From the NCBI RefSeq assembly GCF_000515115.1, contig NZ_AZXF01000017.1, forward strand, positions 96,292-160,291: a DNA stretch of 64,000 nt, in the 5' to 3' direction. Shown here in pieces: positions 28,573 through 37,956 of this stretch (position 1 is its first letter; every line of letters starts with the position of its first letter). Both the position numbers and the translations under genes were made by a program. This stretch comes from Nocardiopsis sp. CNT312 (GTDB taxonomy: Bacteria; Actinomycetota; Actinomycetes; Streptosporangiales; Streptosporangiaceae). The notes under the pieces are model-generated. The model saw nothing but the letters and a program-made list of their open reading frames with translations. It was not told where the DNA came from and ran no database searches.

Positions 28573-30733
28573 ATGGCTCTGCGCTGGCAGGTGAGGGGCA
28601 CTCCCGTCATCCGAGCGCCCATCACGGACGGTTCGCCGGTGTCCTGGTGGCCGAACCTGCCTGGGAACGATGTCGACGAGTGGGTGCACTGGCTCGGATG
28701 CGTGTGGGCGGCATCCGAACTGGCCGAGGCGATCCGGCACGCCTCACCGGACCTGGCCGCCGGCGTGGACGACCTCCGATCCCGAGCCCCGGACGGGATC
28801 CGAGTGCGGCGCGCCCGCAAAGTGACCGCCGCTGTTGTGCGCTACGTGCTGCGGGCCCGGCACCGGGCCAACCCCGTTCGGCCTCTTTGCGGGCATCGCC
28901 CCGGCGGCCTTCGCTGACGCGGCGTCGGTGGCATGGGGGCACGATCACCATGCTGTGGCCTCCCCCAGCGGGGAGTGGATCACCGAGATCACCGATCACC
29001 TCGTGGATCTCCCCCAGGTGCGCCAGCGGCTGTTCCTGGCCGCCAACCACACCGCCTGGCGCACACAGGACCATCTCGTGGTGCCCCAGCACGCGCGCCC
29101 CGCCCCACCCCATCCTCGGGCGGCCACGGCCGAGGTAGAGATCCGTCTGACCGGTGCTGTCCGACTCGTCCTGGATGCCGCCCAAAGGCCCGTGCCGTGG
29201 GCCACACTGGCCGCGAAGCTCACCGCCGAGTACCCGGACGAACCCGCCCAGAGCGCCGAGAACCTGCTCACCCAGTTGATCCGGGCACGGGCTTTGCTGA
29301 CGAGCCTGTCCCCCACGTCGGTCGAGACCGACCCGTTGGCCTACCTGGCCAGAGCCCTGGACGGCATGGTCGAAGTCTCACCGCCGGTCCCTCTCCTCGA
29401 TGGCACCCGCTCAGTGGTACGGATACGTCACCGTCACGGCAGTGGCCCGGCTGTGCGGGCGGAGTCCATGAAGGCGGCGCGGCACCTGTGCGACACCGGG
29501 CGGACGGGGATCGACGTACGCCTCGATGCCACCGTCTCCCTGCCGGCCGAAGTGGTGTACACGGCCGAGAAGGCCGCGCACATGCTCACCGTCCTGTCCG
29601 CGTATCCAGAGGGTATTCCCGCCTGGCGCGGGTATCGGGACCGGTTCGCGTACCGGTACGGCACCGATCCGGTGCCTGTGGCCGAGGCCGTGCACCCGTC
29701 CACCGGCCTGGGGTTTCCTCACAGCTACACCTCTACGGGAAGCGAAGCACCCGCAGCGGCCCTCAGCGTGCGCGACCGGTGGCTGATGGGCCAGGCCCAG
29801 GACGCGGCGCTGACGGGGCGAAGGGAGGTCCGGATCGAGGAACTGCTGGCCGCCCAGGAAACCGTGTACTCCTCGGCCCCGCCCGAGAACACGGAGTTGA
29901 ACCTGCGTCTGGAATCGCCGTCGCGTGCGGCGCTCGACAGCGGCCGGTTCCGACTCGTGGTGCTGGGAGCTTCGCGCAGCGCGGGCACGATGGCGGGCCG
30001 GTTCGCCGCGTTGACGGGGATCGAAACCGACTTGGCCGAGGTGCTCACCGGCTCCGGACCGCTGCCGGTGCAGATGTCGTTCCCTCCGCAGCGGTCCGGC
30101 AGCGTGCCCGTCACCCGGGCCCCGAGACTGCTCAAGCACGTCCTGCACGTGGCCGAGTACCCCTCCACCGGTACGGACGCCCTCACCGTCGACGACCTGT
30201 TCATCGGAGACGACGGCACGGAACTGTTCCTGTGGTCGCGCTCTTTGCAACGCGCGGTCGTCCCAGTGGTGCCGCACGCGCTGAACCTGCGCCACGCCCC
30301 ACCGCTGGCCCGCTTCCTGGCCGAACTTCCCCGCGCCGGGAAGACGGTCGTGTCCGGATTCGATTGGGGAGCCGCCTCCTTCCTGCCGTTCCTGCCCCGG
30401 CTGCGGTCCGGAAGGGTGGTCGTGGCGAACGCCCGGTGGCGGGTCACCGCGGCGGACCTTCCTCCCATCACGGCGGCGTGGCCACGCTGGCAGAGCGCAT
30501 GGCAGGCGTGGGCGCGGAGCCGGAACCTCCCGGCCCTGGTCGAGCTGGGCGAAGGCGACCAGCGGCTACGCCTGGACCTCACCCAACCAGGACACCTGTT
30601 CCTGCTCCGCAGTCACCTGAACAAGGAAGGCGCGACCGTGCTCACCGAAGCCCCCGCACCCGACTCGGCAGGATGGTGCGACGGGCGTCCGGTGGAGATC
30701 CTCCTCCAACTCCAACGGAAGGGGACGGTGTGA
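28573..30733 (+). pseudogene. LanB-type lanthipeptide dehydratase, glutamylation domain, with an apparent single-base frameshift
   Basis: The protein would use glutamyl-tRNA to activate Ser/Thr of the precursor. The ATG at 28573 with GGGAGGA gives ALRWQVRGTPVIRAPITD and runs about 100 residues to VTAAVVRYVLRARHRA. The conserved motif TPFGLFAG then appears only in the next frame, which continues unbroken for over 600 residues to 30733. Removing one A from the AA at 28870-28871 restores RARHRATPFGLFAG and a 720-residue LanB N-terminal domain. The elimination (C-terminal) domain is not here but in the methyltransferase fusion downstream. The shift may be a sequencing error, a real inactivation or a programmed +1 shift. 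The stop overlaps the lanC-like start. Confidence 0.8.
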
Positions 30734-31989
30734 CCGCGCCTCTCATCGACGCCTCCGCTGTCGCAACCCGCGCCGCCGACCACCTGGCTACCCCCGACCA
30801 GGGGCGGGCACTGGCCCAAAACCGCTGGTGGCCTCAGTCCCTGGCCCACGGAGCCGTCGGGGTGGCACTGCTGCACATCGAGCGGGCCCGTACCGGCCAC
30901 GGCCCCTGGGAACGCGCTCAAACTTGGCTGGAATGCGCCGTCTCCGATGGGGTGGACGCCTCACCCGAGGCTCACCTGTACTACGGGGCGCCCGCCCTGG
31001 CGTTCGTCCTGCACCAGGCCGCCACGGTCCACCTGGGGTATGAGCGGGAGCTGGAACAGCTCGACGCAGCCGTGGCGCGAATCGTCGCTGCGCGCCTGGA
31101 ACAGGCACACGCGCGTATGGACACCAGAGGACGTCTTCCCGTGCTGGCCGAGTTCGACGCCATCCGTGGTCTGGCCGGACTCTCGGCGCTGCTGCTGACG
31201 CGCGACTCGTATCAGGACCTGCTGAGGCGGGCGCTGGTCTACCTGGTTCGGCTGACCGAACCCGTCACGGCGCCGGACGGGCAGCAGACGCCCGGCTGGT
31301 GGGCTTCGGTGGACCCAGCGGGGAAGGAGTCCCCGGACCTCTTCCCAGGCGGGCACGCCAACACCGGCGTGGCCCACGGCATCTGCGGACCGTTGACCGT
31401 CCTGGCGTCGGCTCTGCGGCACGGGATCGAGGTCGACGGTCATACCCGTGCGATCAGCCGCATCCTCGACTGGCTCGACTTGTGGCAGCGCACCGATCCG
31501 GACGGGGTGTGGTGGCCCTACTGGATCACCGCGGCCCAACACCGTGGTGAGGAGGAGCCGGTGGGGCCGCAGCGCCCATCGTGGTGCTACGGGGCGGCCG
31601 GGGTCGCCCACGCCCAGCTCCTCGCGGCCGATGCTCTCGGCGACACGAACCGTTCGATGAACGCCCAGGCCACACTCGCGCGCACCCTCACCCCTCAGAG
31701 CGCGGTGGGGACGACCCTGGACACCTCCCTGTGCCACGGCTACTCCGGCCTCGCCCTCCTCGCGCACGCCACCGGTACAGCCCGCGTTCCCGCCCTACTC
31801 GCCCCAACGGCGGAAGGGCACGACCCCGACGACGCCGTCCGCCGCCTCCTCACCCGCAACGGCATCGGACTTCTGGAAGGAGCGGCCGGCACCGCCACGG
31901 CCCTGCACACCCTCACCACCGACCCGAACCCCCTGGGGTGGGCCTCGTTCCTGCTCATCGGCTACGCCAAGGAGCGCGTTCATGCGTGA
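30730..31989 (+). CDS. LanC-type lanthionine cyclase
   Basis: A 419-residue zinc enzyme that adds cysteine thiols to dehydrated residues. The zinc ligands are visible as SWCYGAAGVA and SLCHGYSGLA, and the catalytic His region as GHANTGVAHGICG, spread over the expected seven-helix toroid pattern. The GTG at 30730 overlaps the LanB stop (GTGA). Its own stop overlaps the ATG of the methyltransferase gene. All motifs needed for activity are present, unlike the broken LanB upstream. Confidence 0.92.
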   Translation: MTAPLIDASAVATRAADHLATPDQGRALAQNRWWPQSLAHGAVGVALLHIERARTGHGPWERAQTWLECAVSDGVDASPEAHLYYGAPALAFVLHQAATVHLGYERELEQLDAAVARIVAARLEQAHARMDTRGRLPVLAEFDAIRGLAGLSALLLTRDSYQDLLRRALVYLVRLTEPVTAPDGQQTPGWWASVDPAGKESPDLFPGGHANTGVAHGICGPLTVLASALRHGIEVDGHTRAISRILDWLDLWQRTDPDGVWWPYWITAAQHRGEEEPVGPQRPSWCYGAAGVAHAQLLAADALGDTNRSMNAQATLARTLTPQSAVGTTLDTSLCHGYSGLALLAHATGTARVPALLAPTAEGHDPDDAVRRLLTRNGIGLLEGAAGTATALHTLTTDPNPLGWASFLLIGYAKERVHA

Positions 31990-34003
31990 CGAGCATCCAC
32001 AGACCCTGATCGAGTGGCCCGATTGGGCGACGGCCGAACACACGGCCGCCCAACACTTGGGGCCGATCCTCGGCCTCGGCCGACGCCGAGGGCTTCTCAC
32101 CGGCTGGTGGTTCATCCGCAAGAAGCCCTACTGGCGGCTGCGCTACACCGGAGGGCACCGAGCCCGCCGATTCCTCGACGCCCATCTCGAACGCCTTCAC
32201 CGTGCAGAGTCCGTCTCAGCGTGGGCGCACGCCATCTACGAGCCGGAGACCGGGGCCTTCGGCGGACAGGCCGCAATGAGCCTGGCCCACACCCTGTTCC
32301 ACGCCGACAGCCGCCACCTGCTCACCTATCTGGCCCACGTCCACACGAACCCGTCCACAGAGCTGGGCCGACGCGAACTCGCCCTCCTCATGGGCGGCGC
32401 CTTCCTGCGCGGCGCCCGCTTGGACGCCTTCGAACAGGCCGACGTGTGGGAGAAGGTCACCGCCCTGCGCCGCCTCCCCCAACCCTTCACCGCCGATGAA
32501 CGGCTGCTCGCACCCGCCCGCACCCTCACGGCCCTCGATCCCCGAGCTGTGGCCGCTACCAGCCCGCACACCACCGCCTGGGCACAGGAGTTCACCGCGG
32601 CCGGAGCCGTCCTGTCCCGCCTGGCAGCCGAAGGCAGACTCACCCGGGGCCTGCGGGCGGTGTGCGCCCACCACCTGGTCTTCACCTTCAACCGGTGGGG
32701 ACTCACCTACCAGGACCAACATGTGCTGTCCAACCTCGGAAAGGCCGTCATGACCGACACCGCCGACAACGCGCCCGCCTCGCCCGAGACCGCCGAGACG
32801 CTGCGCGAGGACCTCATCCGAAAGCTGCGCGAGAACGGCTCTATCACCACCTCGGAGGTGGAGGACGCCTTCCGTCGCGTCCCGCGCCACACCTTCGTCC
32901 CCCACGCCACCCTGGAGGAGGCGTACACCAACGCTCCGGTCCACATCAAGCACGATGACGACGGCGCCTCGATCAGTTGCGCCTCCCAGCCGGGCGTGGT
33001 CGCGCTCATGCTCGAACAGGCCGCCCTCGCCCCCGGGATGCGGGTGCTTGAACTGGGCTCCGGGACCGGCTACAACGCCGCCCTGCTCGGCCACCTGGTC
33101 GGAGAAGGGGCGGTCACCACCATCGACGTCGACCAGGACCTGGTGGACGGAGCCCGCACCCGGCTCAAGGACCACGGCGCCACCAACGTGACGGTCCACC
33201 TGGGCGACGGTGCGCTCGGCCACCCCGGCGGCGCACCCTACGACCGCGTCATCGCGACCGTGGGATCCCACGACGTGCCACGCGCCTGGGTGGACCAGCT
33301 CGCCCCTGACGGCAGGCTCATCGCCCCCGTACGGATCGCCGGGGACGTCAACCGCAGCATCGTGTTCGAGCGTGACGGCGATCGGTGGCGCTCCGTGGAC
33401 AGCCAACTGTGCACCTTCATGCCCCTGCGGGGCGGAGGCATCGGCGATGACCCGCGCCGCGTCCTCTCCCTGGACCGGGACGGCACGGTCCAGATCCAGG
33501 CCAACCAGGACCAGACCATCACCGAAGCGCAGGTCCACGATGTGCTCGGCGAAGAAGCCACCACCGTCTGGACCGGGGTGACCTACGGCAAGAGCCAGCC
33601 CTTGGACACGATGTGGCTGTGGTTGGCCACCCACCTGGACAATCGCCTCTCCCGGATGCCCCTGCGCCGACACGCCGTCGCCAACGGACTGGTCAGCCCG
33701 GGACTGCCCTGGGGCGACATGGCCGCAGTGCCCGCCGCCGAGCGGGGGCTGGCATACCTCACGCTGCGACCGGTGGAAGGACACCGGGGCCGCCATGAAC
33801 TCGGAGTCGTCGGGCACGCAGCCGCCGGGCGGAAGCTCGCCGAGCAGATGGGCGCCCAGGCCGCGGCGTGGGAACCCCACCGCGACGACGACATCTCCTT
33901 CGCCCTGCACTTCACCCCTGTCACGGAAGCCCCCTCCGACACCCGGCGTGTGCTCAAGCGCAAGCACTCCATCCTGGTCGTGTCCTGGGGCGAACCCGCG
34001 TGA
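31982..34003 (+). CDS. Fusion of a LanB C-terminal (elimination) domain and a PIMT-like FxLD-system methyltransferase
   Basis: A 673-residue two-domain protein. Residues 1-255 resemble the thiopeptide/LanB C-terminal domain (LLTGWWFIRKKPYWRLRYTG), which removes glutamate to form dehydro residues. Residues 270-673 are a protein-L-isoaspartate O-methyltransferase-like enzyme (VEDAFRRVPRHTFVPH, SAM motif VLELGSGTGYNAALLG near 354, PYDRVIATVGSHDVPRAWVD). Homologous PIMT-type enzymes in other lanthipeptide systems methylate an Asp and lead to succinimide or isoaspartate. That chemistry on the precursor Asp40/41 is an inference. It overlaps LanC by eight bases and the next gene by four. Confidence 0.88.
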   Translation: MRDEHPQTLIEWPDWATAEHTAAQHLGPILGLGRRRGLLTGWWFIRKKPYWRLRYTGGHRARRFLDAHLERLHRAESVSAWAHAIYEPETGAFGGQAAMSLAHTLFHADSRHLLTYLAHVHTNPSTELGRRELALLMGGAFLRGARLDAFEQADVWEKVTALRRLPQPFTADERLLAPARTLTALDPRAVAATSPHTTAWAQEFTAAGAVLSRLAAEGRLTRGLRAVCAHHLVFTFNRWGLTYQDQHVLSNLGKAVMTDTADNAPASPETAETLREDLIRKLRENGSITTSEVEDAFRRVPRHTFVPHATLEEAYTNAPVHIKHDDDGASISCASQPGVVALMLEQAALAPGMRVLELGSGTGYNAALLGHLVGEGAVTTIDVDQDLVDGARTRLKDHGATNVTVHLGDGALGHPGGAPYDRVIATVGSHDVPRAWVDQLAPDGRLIAPVRIAGDVNRSIVFERDGDRWRSVDSQLCTFMPLRGGGIGDDPRRVLSLDRDGTVQIQANQDQTITEAQVHDVLGEEATTVWTGVTYGKSQPLDTMWLWLATHLDNRLSRMPLRRHAVANGLVSPGLPWGDMAAVPAAERGLAYLTLRPVEGHRGRHELGVVGHAAAGRKLAEQMGAQAAAWEPHRDDDISFALHFTPVTEAPSDTRRVLKRKHSILVVSWGEPA

Positions 34004-35088
34004 GCGCCGGGCAGTGGTTCCCGCTGGTCCCCTGGCCCCGCCCACCCGGAGAGAAGCTGGCGACGCGGATCGAACGGATCACCACCGCTGCCCAGACCGT
34101 GCGTTGCGGTGAGCCGAGTGATGCCGTTGCCGCCGCGGCACAGGTCTACAACGGGGCGGCGCTGATCGCCTCGGACGTGGGGTTGCCCGAACTGGCGCGT
34201 GACTGGTGCTGGGAGCACGCCCGGCTCTACCTGGCCCACCTGCCCCTGGACGCCAGGATGGCGCAGCGGGCCTTGGAGCCGGTGGTCAACCTCGCCCGCC
34301 TACAGATTCGTGCCGGGGAGGGAGGAGCGGCCTTCGGGATGCTCACCGCTCTCCGCGAAGGAGTACGCACAGCGGCCTCTATCGTGATCGACGGGCACGA
34401 ACTCCCCTTGGACCGGCTCATCGCCTCGGAGGAGGACCGGGCCGAGCTGTACCGGTGGGTGTGGACGGTCTGTCTTGGAGACGGCACCCGGGCCCTGGCT
34501 TCGCAGGGGCAGTGGTCTCGTGCCGCTGAACACGCCCAGCAGCACATGGGGGTCGGGGAGCGACTGTTCGACGGCCGCCAAGCCGCCGTCATCGCCGAAC
34601 TCGTTGGGGGCGCCCCGGAGGCTGCACTGGCCCTGGTCGAGGGCAGCGCGGTGCAGGAACCGTGGGAGAGGGCGGTCCAAAGGGTTCTGGCTCTGTGGTG
34701 CCGTGTCGAGGCCGGTGGGGTGGAAGACGGTGAAGCCGCCACCGTTCTCCAGCGGGTTCGGGTCGCCCAGGAGGGTCGTGTCGTCTTCAGGACCCGGTTG
34801 GGGATCGCCGCCATAGAAGTGGCCGGTGGCCTCAGCGAAGAGGCCGGGCCGCTCGTCGCACCAGTGGTCTCCGCAGTGATTCAGGAGCGGGACGGGTACG
34901 CGGTCCGTGATGTGCTCCGGGCTTGGGAGGACAGGCTGCCCCAGGACAGCAGGGCGGCGTTGAGGACGGTGCTGGACGAGTCAGGGCTCGATTCAGGCGT
35001 GTTGCAGGAGATGCCCCTCCAAGCGCTCACAGAGTCCCTCCAGGAGGCACACGGAAGACTCAGTGGAGCCGACCTGCTCTTGATGTGA
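34000..35088 (+). CDS. Helical repeat protein of unknown function in the lanthipeptide operon
   Basis: A 362-residue protein from a GTG at 34000 that overlaps the methyltransferase stop, so it is translationally coupled to the biosynthetic genes. It is composed of amphipathic helices of TPR-like spacing (AAAAAQVYNGAALIASDVGL, LARDWCWEHARLYL, RALEPVVNLARLQIRAGEGG). No catalytic motif, signal peptide or membrane segment is visible. It may be a scaffold or regulator of the modification enzymes, by position only. It is followed by a convergent terminator, so it is the last gene of the operon. Confidence 0.75.
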   Translation: MSAGQWFPLVPWPRPPGEKLATRIERITTAAQTVRCGEPSDAVAAAAQVYNGAALIASDVGLPELARDWCWEHARLYLAHLPLDARMAQRALEPVVNLARLQIRAGEGGAAFGMLTALREGVRTAASIVIDGHELPLDRLIASEEDRAELYRWVWTVCLGDGTRALASQGQWSRAAEHAQQHMGVGERLFDGRQAAVIAELVGGAPEAALALVEGSAVQEPWERAVQRVLALWCRVEAGGVEDGEAATVLQRVRVAQEGRVVFRTRLGIAAIEVAGGLSEEAGPLVAPVVSAVIQERDGYAVRDVLRAWEDRLPQDSRAALRTVLDESGLDSGVLQEMPLQALTESLQEAHGRLSGADLLLM

Positions 35089-35233
35089 AGCAATCCTCCA
35101 CGAGCGGGAGGGGAGACGTGGCGGCCCGGTGCCTGTTGGCCTGGGCCGTCAGGTGTATCAACGCCGAGTACGACGCCGCAGTGCTCGGCGCGGTCCCGTG
35201 GTTTCGGAGGTGGCCCGTTCGTCGCGGCAGGGA

Positions 35234-35270
35234 ACCGGCCCCTGGAATCCACTGGGGGGCTGGGGCCGGT
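35234..35270. terminator. Bidirectional terminator between convergent genes
   Basis: ACCGGCCCC and GGGGCCGGT flank a 19-base loop with further internal pairing (TGG/CCA). It lies between the end of the lanthipeptide operon and the DUF397 gene. Confidence 0.6.
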
Positions 35271-35281
35271 CCGTCGTGCTT

Positions 35282-35476
35282 CTACCGGTGGGTGTCCCTC
35301 ATGGCGTCCAGGAAAGTGATCCACTCGCCTGCTTCGAAGCCGAGGTGACCGTGCGCGCGGTTCTGGGTGTCGCGCATCAACACGCCCTCAAGAGGGTTCG
35401 TCTCGTTGACCTCAACGCATTCGCCCCGAGCACCGCTGTAGGTGGACGTGTGCCACCCACCAGTCCGGTCGATCAC
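35282..35476 (-). CDS. DUF397 protein
   Basis: A 64-residue protein with the DUF397 pattern: TSTYSGARGECVEVNE, then VLMRDTQNRAHGHLGFEAGE and WITFLDAM. DUF397 proteins act as partners or antagonists of the XRE/DUF5753 regulator encoded next to them (for example Scr1-Scr2 and BldB-like pairs). Its start overlaps the stop of that regulator by four bases. Position and size are fully typical. Confidence 0.9.
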   Translation of the reverse strand: MIDRTGGWHTSTYSGARGECVEVNETNPLEGVLMRDTQNRAHGHLGFEAGEWITFLDAMRDTHR

Positions 35477-36282
35477 TCTAAGCCTCCTATGGCTTCCACG
35501 ATTTTCTCACGAGAGGCTACCGGGGGCAGCGCCCATGTCTGCAGCTCACCGTATACAGCCCCCAGCCGTGCAACCGGGTCGCCTCCGAGCAGTTCGCTAC
35601 CGGAAGCATGTTCGACTTCCACGAGAGTCGGCCGGTCCCGGAACTCGATCAGGCGGAAAGGTCCGGAGGCGCCGCCGTAGTACGGAGCCTCCATCGGCAG
35701 GACCAGGACTCTCACGATCCCACTGTCCGAGAGTTCGAGCAGGTGGTGGAGCTGTTCCGCCATGACGACACCGGTACCGACACGAGCTCTGATGACCGAC
35801 TCGCTGAGGATGGCCAGCATGCGGGGGTTGTTCATCTTGCGAAGCGTGTCAAGGCGGTTGACACGGAGTTCGACGAGCCGTTCGATCTCGTGGTCCGTGT
35901 CCAGGGGCGCACCGTCCCGGAATACCTGGCGAGCGTAGTCGGAGGTCTGGAGCATGCCGGGTACGAGCCCGGGGTTCCAGAACTTGATCCCGGAGGCCTG
36001 TTCTTCGGCGGTCACGACCTTGCGGTGCCAGTCAGGATCGTCCGCTGCGCGCTGGGCTTCCTCCCAACGGCGGAGGAGGTCACCGTTTGTACGGTACAGG
36101 GCTTCGGTTTCGTGCACGAAGTCCCTTTTGGGGGACCTGTAAGCGTTCTCGTATTTACTTATGGTTGACGCGCCGTAGCCGGTCTCTCTTGCTGCTTGGT
36201 CGAGCGTCAGCCCTCTTCCTTCGCGTTGCCTGCGAAGCTCTCGACCGAAGGTGACCCAAGCTGTCAGCACTTTCTCAGGCAT
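35473..36282 (-). CDS. XRE-family regulator with DUF5753 (Scr1-type), second copy
   Basis: A 269-residue protein with an N-terminal helix-turn-helix (LTLDQAARETGYGASTISKY) and a DUF5753 domain (IKFWNPGLVPGMLQTSDYAR, SESVIRARVGTGVVMAEQL, VLVLPMEAPYYGGASGPFRL). I chose the ATG at 36282 (PEKVLTAWVTFGRELRRQRE). The open frame extends 25 residues further without a good start. It is coupled to the DUF397 gene and transcribed away from the ATPase gene at 36548. With the copy at 27311 it brackets the lanthipeptide genes. It shares no obvious close identity with that copy. Confidence 0.88.
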   Translation of the reverse strand: MPEKVLTAWVTFGRELRRQREGRGLTLDQAARETGYGASTISKYENAYRSPKRDFVHETEALYRTNGDLLRRWEEAQRAADDPDWHRKVVTAEEQASGIKFWNPGLVPGMLQTSDYARQVFRDGAPLDTDHEIERLVELRVNRLDTLRKMNNPRMLAILSESVIRARVGTGVVMAEQLHHLLELSDSGIVRVLVLPMEAPYYGGASGPFRLIEFRDRPTLVEVEHASGSELLGGDPVARLGAVYGELQTWALPPVASREKIVEAIGGLE

Positions 36283-36547
36283 GCATAGAACTTTACAGAG
36301 ATTCTCTACGTCCCTGTACGGGATCTGCCAACTTTCCCTCGGTGTTCGGAAAGGCATTGAACGCGTCGCGGCACGCTTGGACGATGAGGATCCGGCTAGA
36401 GGAGCACGAACGAGCAGCAGCGGGCCGCTGTGTCGTCCCAGTGCTCTCTATGGAAAGGCCGGGGAAACCACGAAACAGAAGTACCTCGGCAGCCGGGTCG
36501 CAGCGGCTCCGAGGCACGGACCCACCCCGAACGACCCGAGGTGAGAC

Positions 36548-36997
36548 ATGCACCAGTCTATCGCTCCGCCCTCCGCGCTGCCGCGCCGACTGCGCGGAAC
36601 CCCGACCAGGTCGGGCCTCCTGCTCGGCCCCGACCTCGGCCACGTCGCCATCGCGCGCCGCTGGGCGGCCCGGGCCACCCGCACCCGCCTCGGCCTGGCC
36701 GAACCCCTCGCGCTGGCCGTCTCCGAACTCACGACGAACGCGCTGCGCCACACCGCCTCCGGCCTGCCCGGCGGCACCGTCCGCGTCGAGATCGACCGCA
36801 CCGGCCACCTGGAACTGCGCGTCACCGACGACGGCCCCCGCCTCGGCACGGCCACCACACCCCCGGCGATCCCCGCCCTGGACCCCTTCCGGGTGGGCGG
36901 CAACGGGCTGCGCCTGGTCGAGGCGGTGTGCGCCTACTGGGACTGGACACGGAACCCCGATGGCGGGACCACCGTCCGCGCCGTCTTCCCCCGATGA
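36548..36997 (+). CDS. HATPase_c_2 ATP-binding protein (anti-sigma/regulatory kinase type)
   Basis: A 149-residue GHKL-fold protein of the kind used as anti-sigma factor or stand-alone serine kinase in actinomycetes. The N box is ALAVSELTTNALRHTASGLP (residues about 57-76). The G1 box is VTDDGPRLG and G2 is VGGNGLRLVEAV. The ATG at 36548 has GAGGTGAG upstream. It is divergent from the Scr1-type regulator, a neighbour pairing seen often in this phylum. The 265-bp gap between them should hold both promoters. The target is not evident. Confidence 0.85.
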   Translation: MHQSIAPPSALPRRLRGTPTRSGLLLGPDLGHVAIARRWAARATRTRLGLAEPLALAVSELTTNALRHTASGLPGGTVRVEIDRTGHLELRVTDDGPRLGTATTPPAIPALDPFRVGGNGLRLVEAVCAYWDWTRNPDGGTTVRAVFPR

Positions 36998-37125
36998 CCA
37001 CCTGACCCCCGCGCCGCGCCCCTGCCTCTGGCGCGGCGCGGGATCCCGGGGGCGGCGGACGCCCCTGCCGCTGCCTCCGGCACCCCCTCCAGCACCACAC
37101 CGCCGAACGAGAAGGGACACCGCCC

Positions 37126-37812
37126 GTGACGGTCCTGTTGTGCAGGCACTGCGGTAGCCCCCGCCACAGCGGAGCCCCGGCCTACCGCTGCACCTGCATC
37201 CCCGCCCACGTATGGCAGAGCACGGAAGCGGCCCGAGCCGTGCGCGCCCTGAACCTGTCCAAGGTCATCCAGTACCTGCGCCGCCACCCCGACACCCGCC
37301 ACCTCTCCCAGGCGGCCCTGGCCGACATGTGCGCCCTGTCGCGGGCGATGATCTCCCGGCTGGAGAACGGCACCACCGCCACCCGCATCGACCGCGCCGT
37401 CACCGCCCTGGCCGGACTCGGAGCGCCCCAGGTCCCCGGCGAGATCCACCAGCCCCACCTGGACGAGGATCCGCCGCCCCCGGCCGGCCCCCGCGACGAC
37501 TACGGCGTGCCCTGCGTGGTCCTCACCAGCCCTGCCCCCATCCGCGTCCACGTCCGCGACCCCGACCCCGACCAGGACACCCCCGACCCCGATGGCGGTG
37601 TGCCCGGCAGCGTCGTCTTCGTCGCCCACCCCGACGACCCGTGCCTGGTCGTCGACCACGGCACCGCCTGGGGCGTGACCAACACCGGCCACGGGGCGAC
37701 CGCCTGGTTCGCCCTGCCCACGCACTGGCCCCAAACGCCGCATCCCCCGGATGCCGCACCCGAGCAGGAACAGCCCGCCGAGCCTCCCGAACCGCCCCGC
37801 GAACAGAGCTGA
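37126..37812 (+). CDS. XRE-type helix-turn-helix protein with a Cys-rich N-terminus
   Basis: A 228-residue protein from a GTG at 37126. The first 25 residues contain CRHCGSPRHSGAPAYRCTC, a likely zinc ribbon-like element. Residues about 40-88 form an XRE helix-turn-helix (LSQAALADMCALSRAMISRL). The remainder is Asp/Pro-rich with one strand-rich portion (GSVVFVAHPDDPCLVVDHGT). Combination of a zinc-binding N-terminus with an XRE domain is seen in small actinomycete regulators. The target is unknown. A terminator follows. Confidence 0.75.
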   Translation: MTVLLCRHCGSPRHSGAPAYRCTCIPAHVWQSTEAARAVRALNLSKVIQYLRRHPDTRHLSQAALADMCALSRAMISRLENGTTATRIDRAVTALAGLGAPQVPGEIHQPHLDEDPPPPAGPRDDYGVPCVVLTSPAPIRVHVRDPDPDQDTPDPDGGVPGSVVFVAHPDDPCLVVDHGTAWGVTNTGHGATAWFALPTHWPQTPHPPDAAPEQEQPAEPPEPPREQS

Positions 37813-37892
37813 ACGCCCGCCCTGCGGCCCGGGGCCACCTGAACCGGTGCGGCGGGGACGCACCCGCCCGGGTTTCCCCTGCCGCACCACAC

Positions 37893-37923
37893 CCCGGGCC
37901 TTGTCGGCTCAGCAAGGCCCGGG
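37893..37923 (+). terminator. Terminator hairpin after the XRE gene
   Basis: CCCGGGCCTTG and CAAGGCCCGGG, perfect 11-bp stem with a 9-base loop, in the 144-bp gap before the next small gene. Confidence 0.7.
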
Positions 37924-37956
37924 TCACGCCACCCCCTGTTCGTGTTGAGGAGTACC

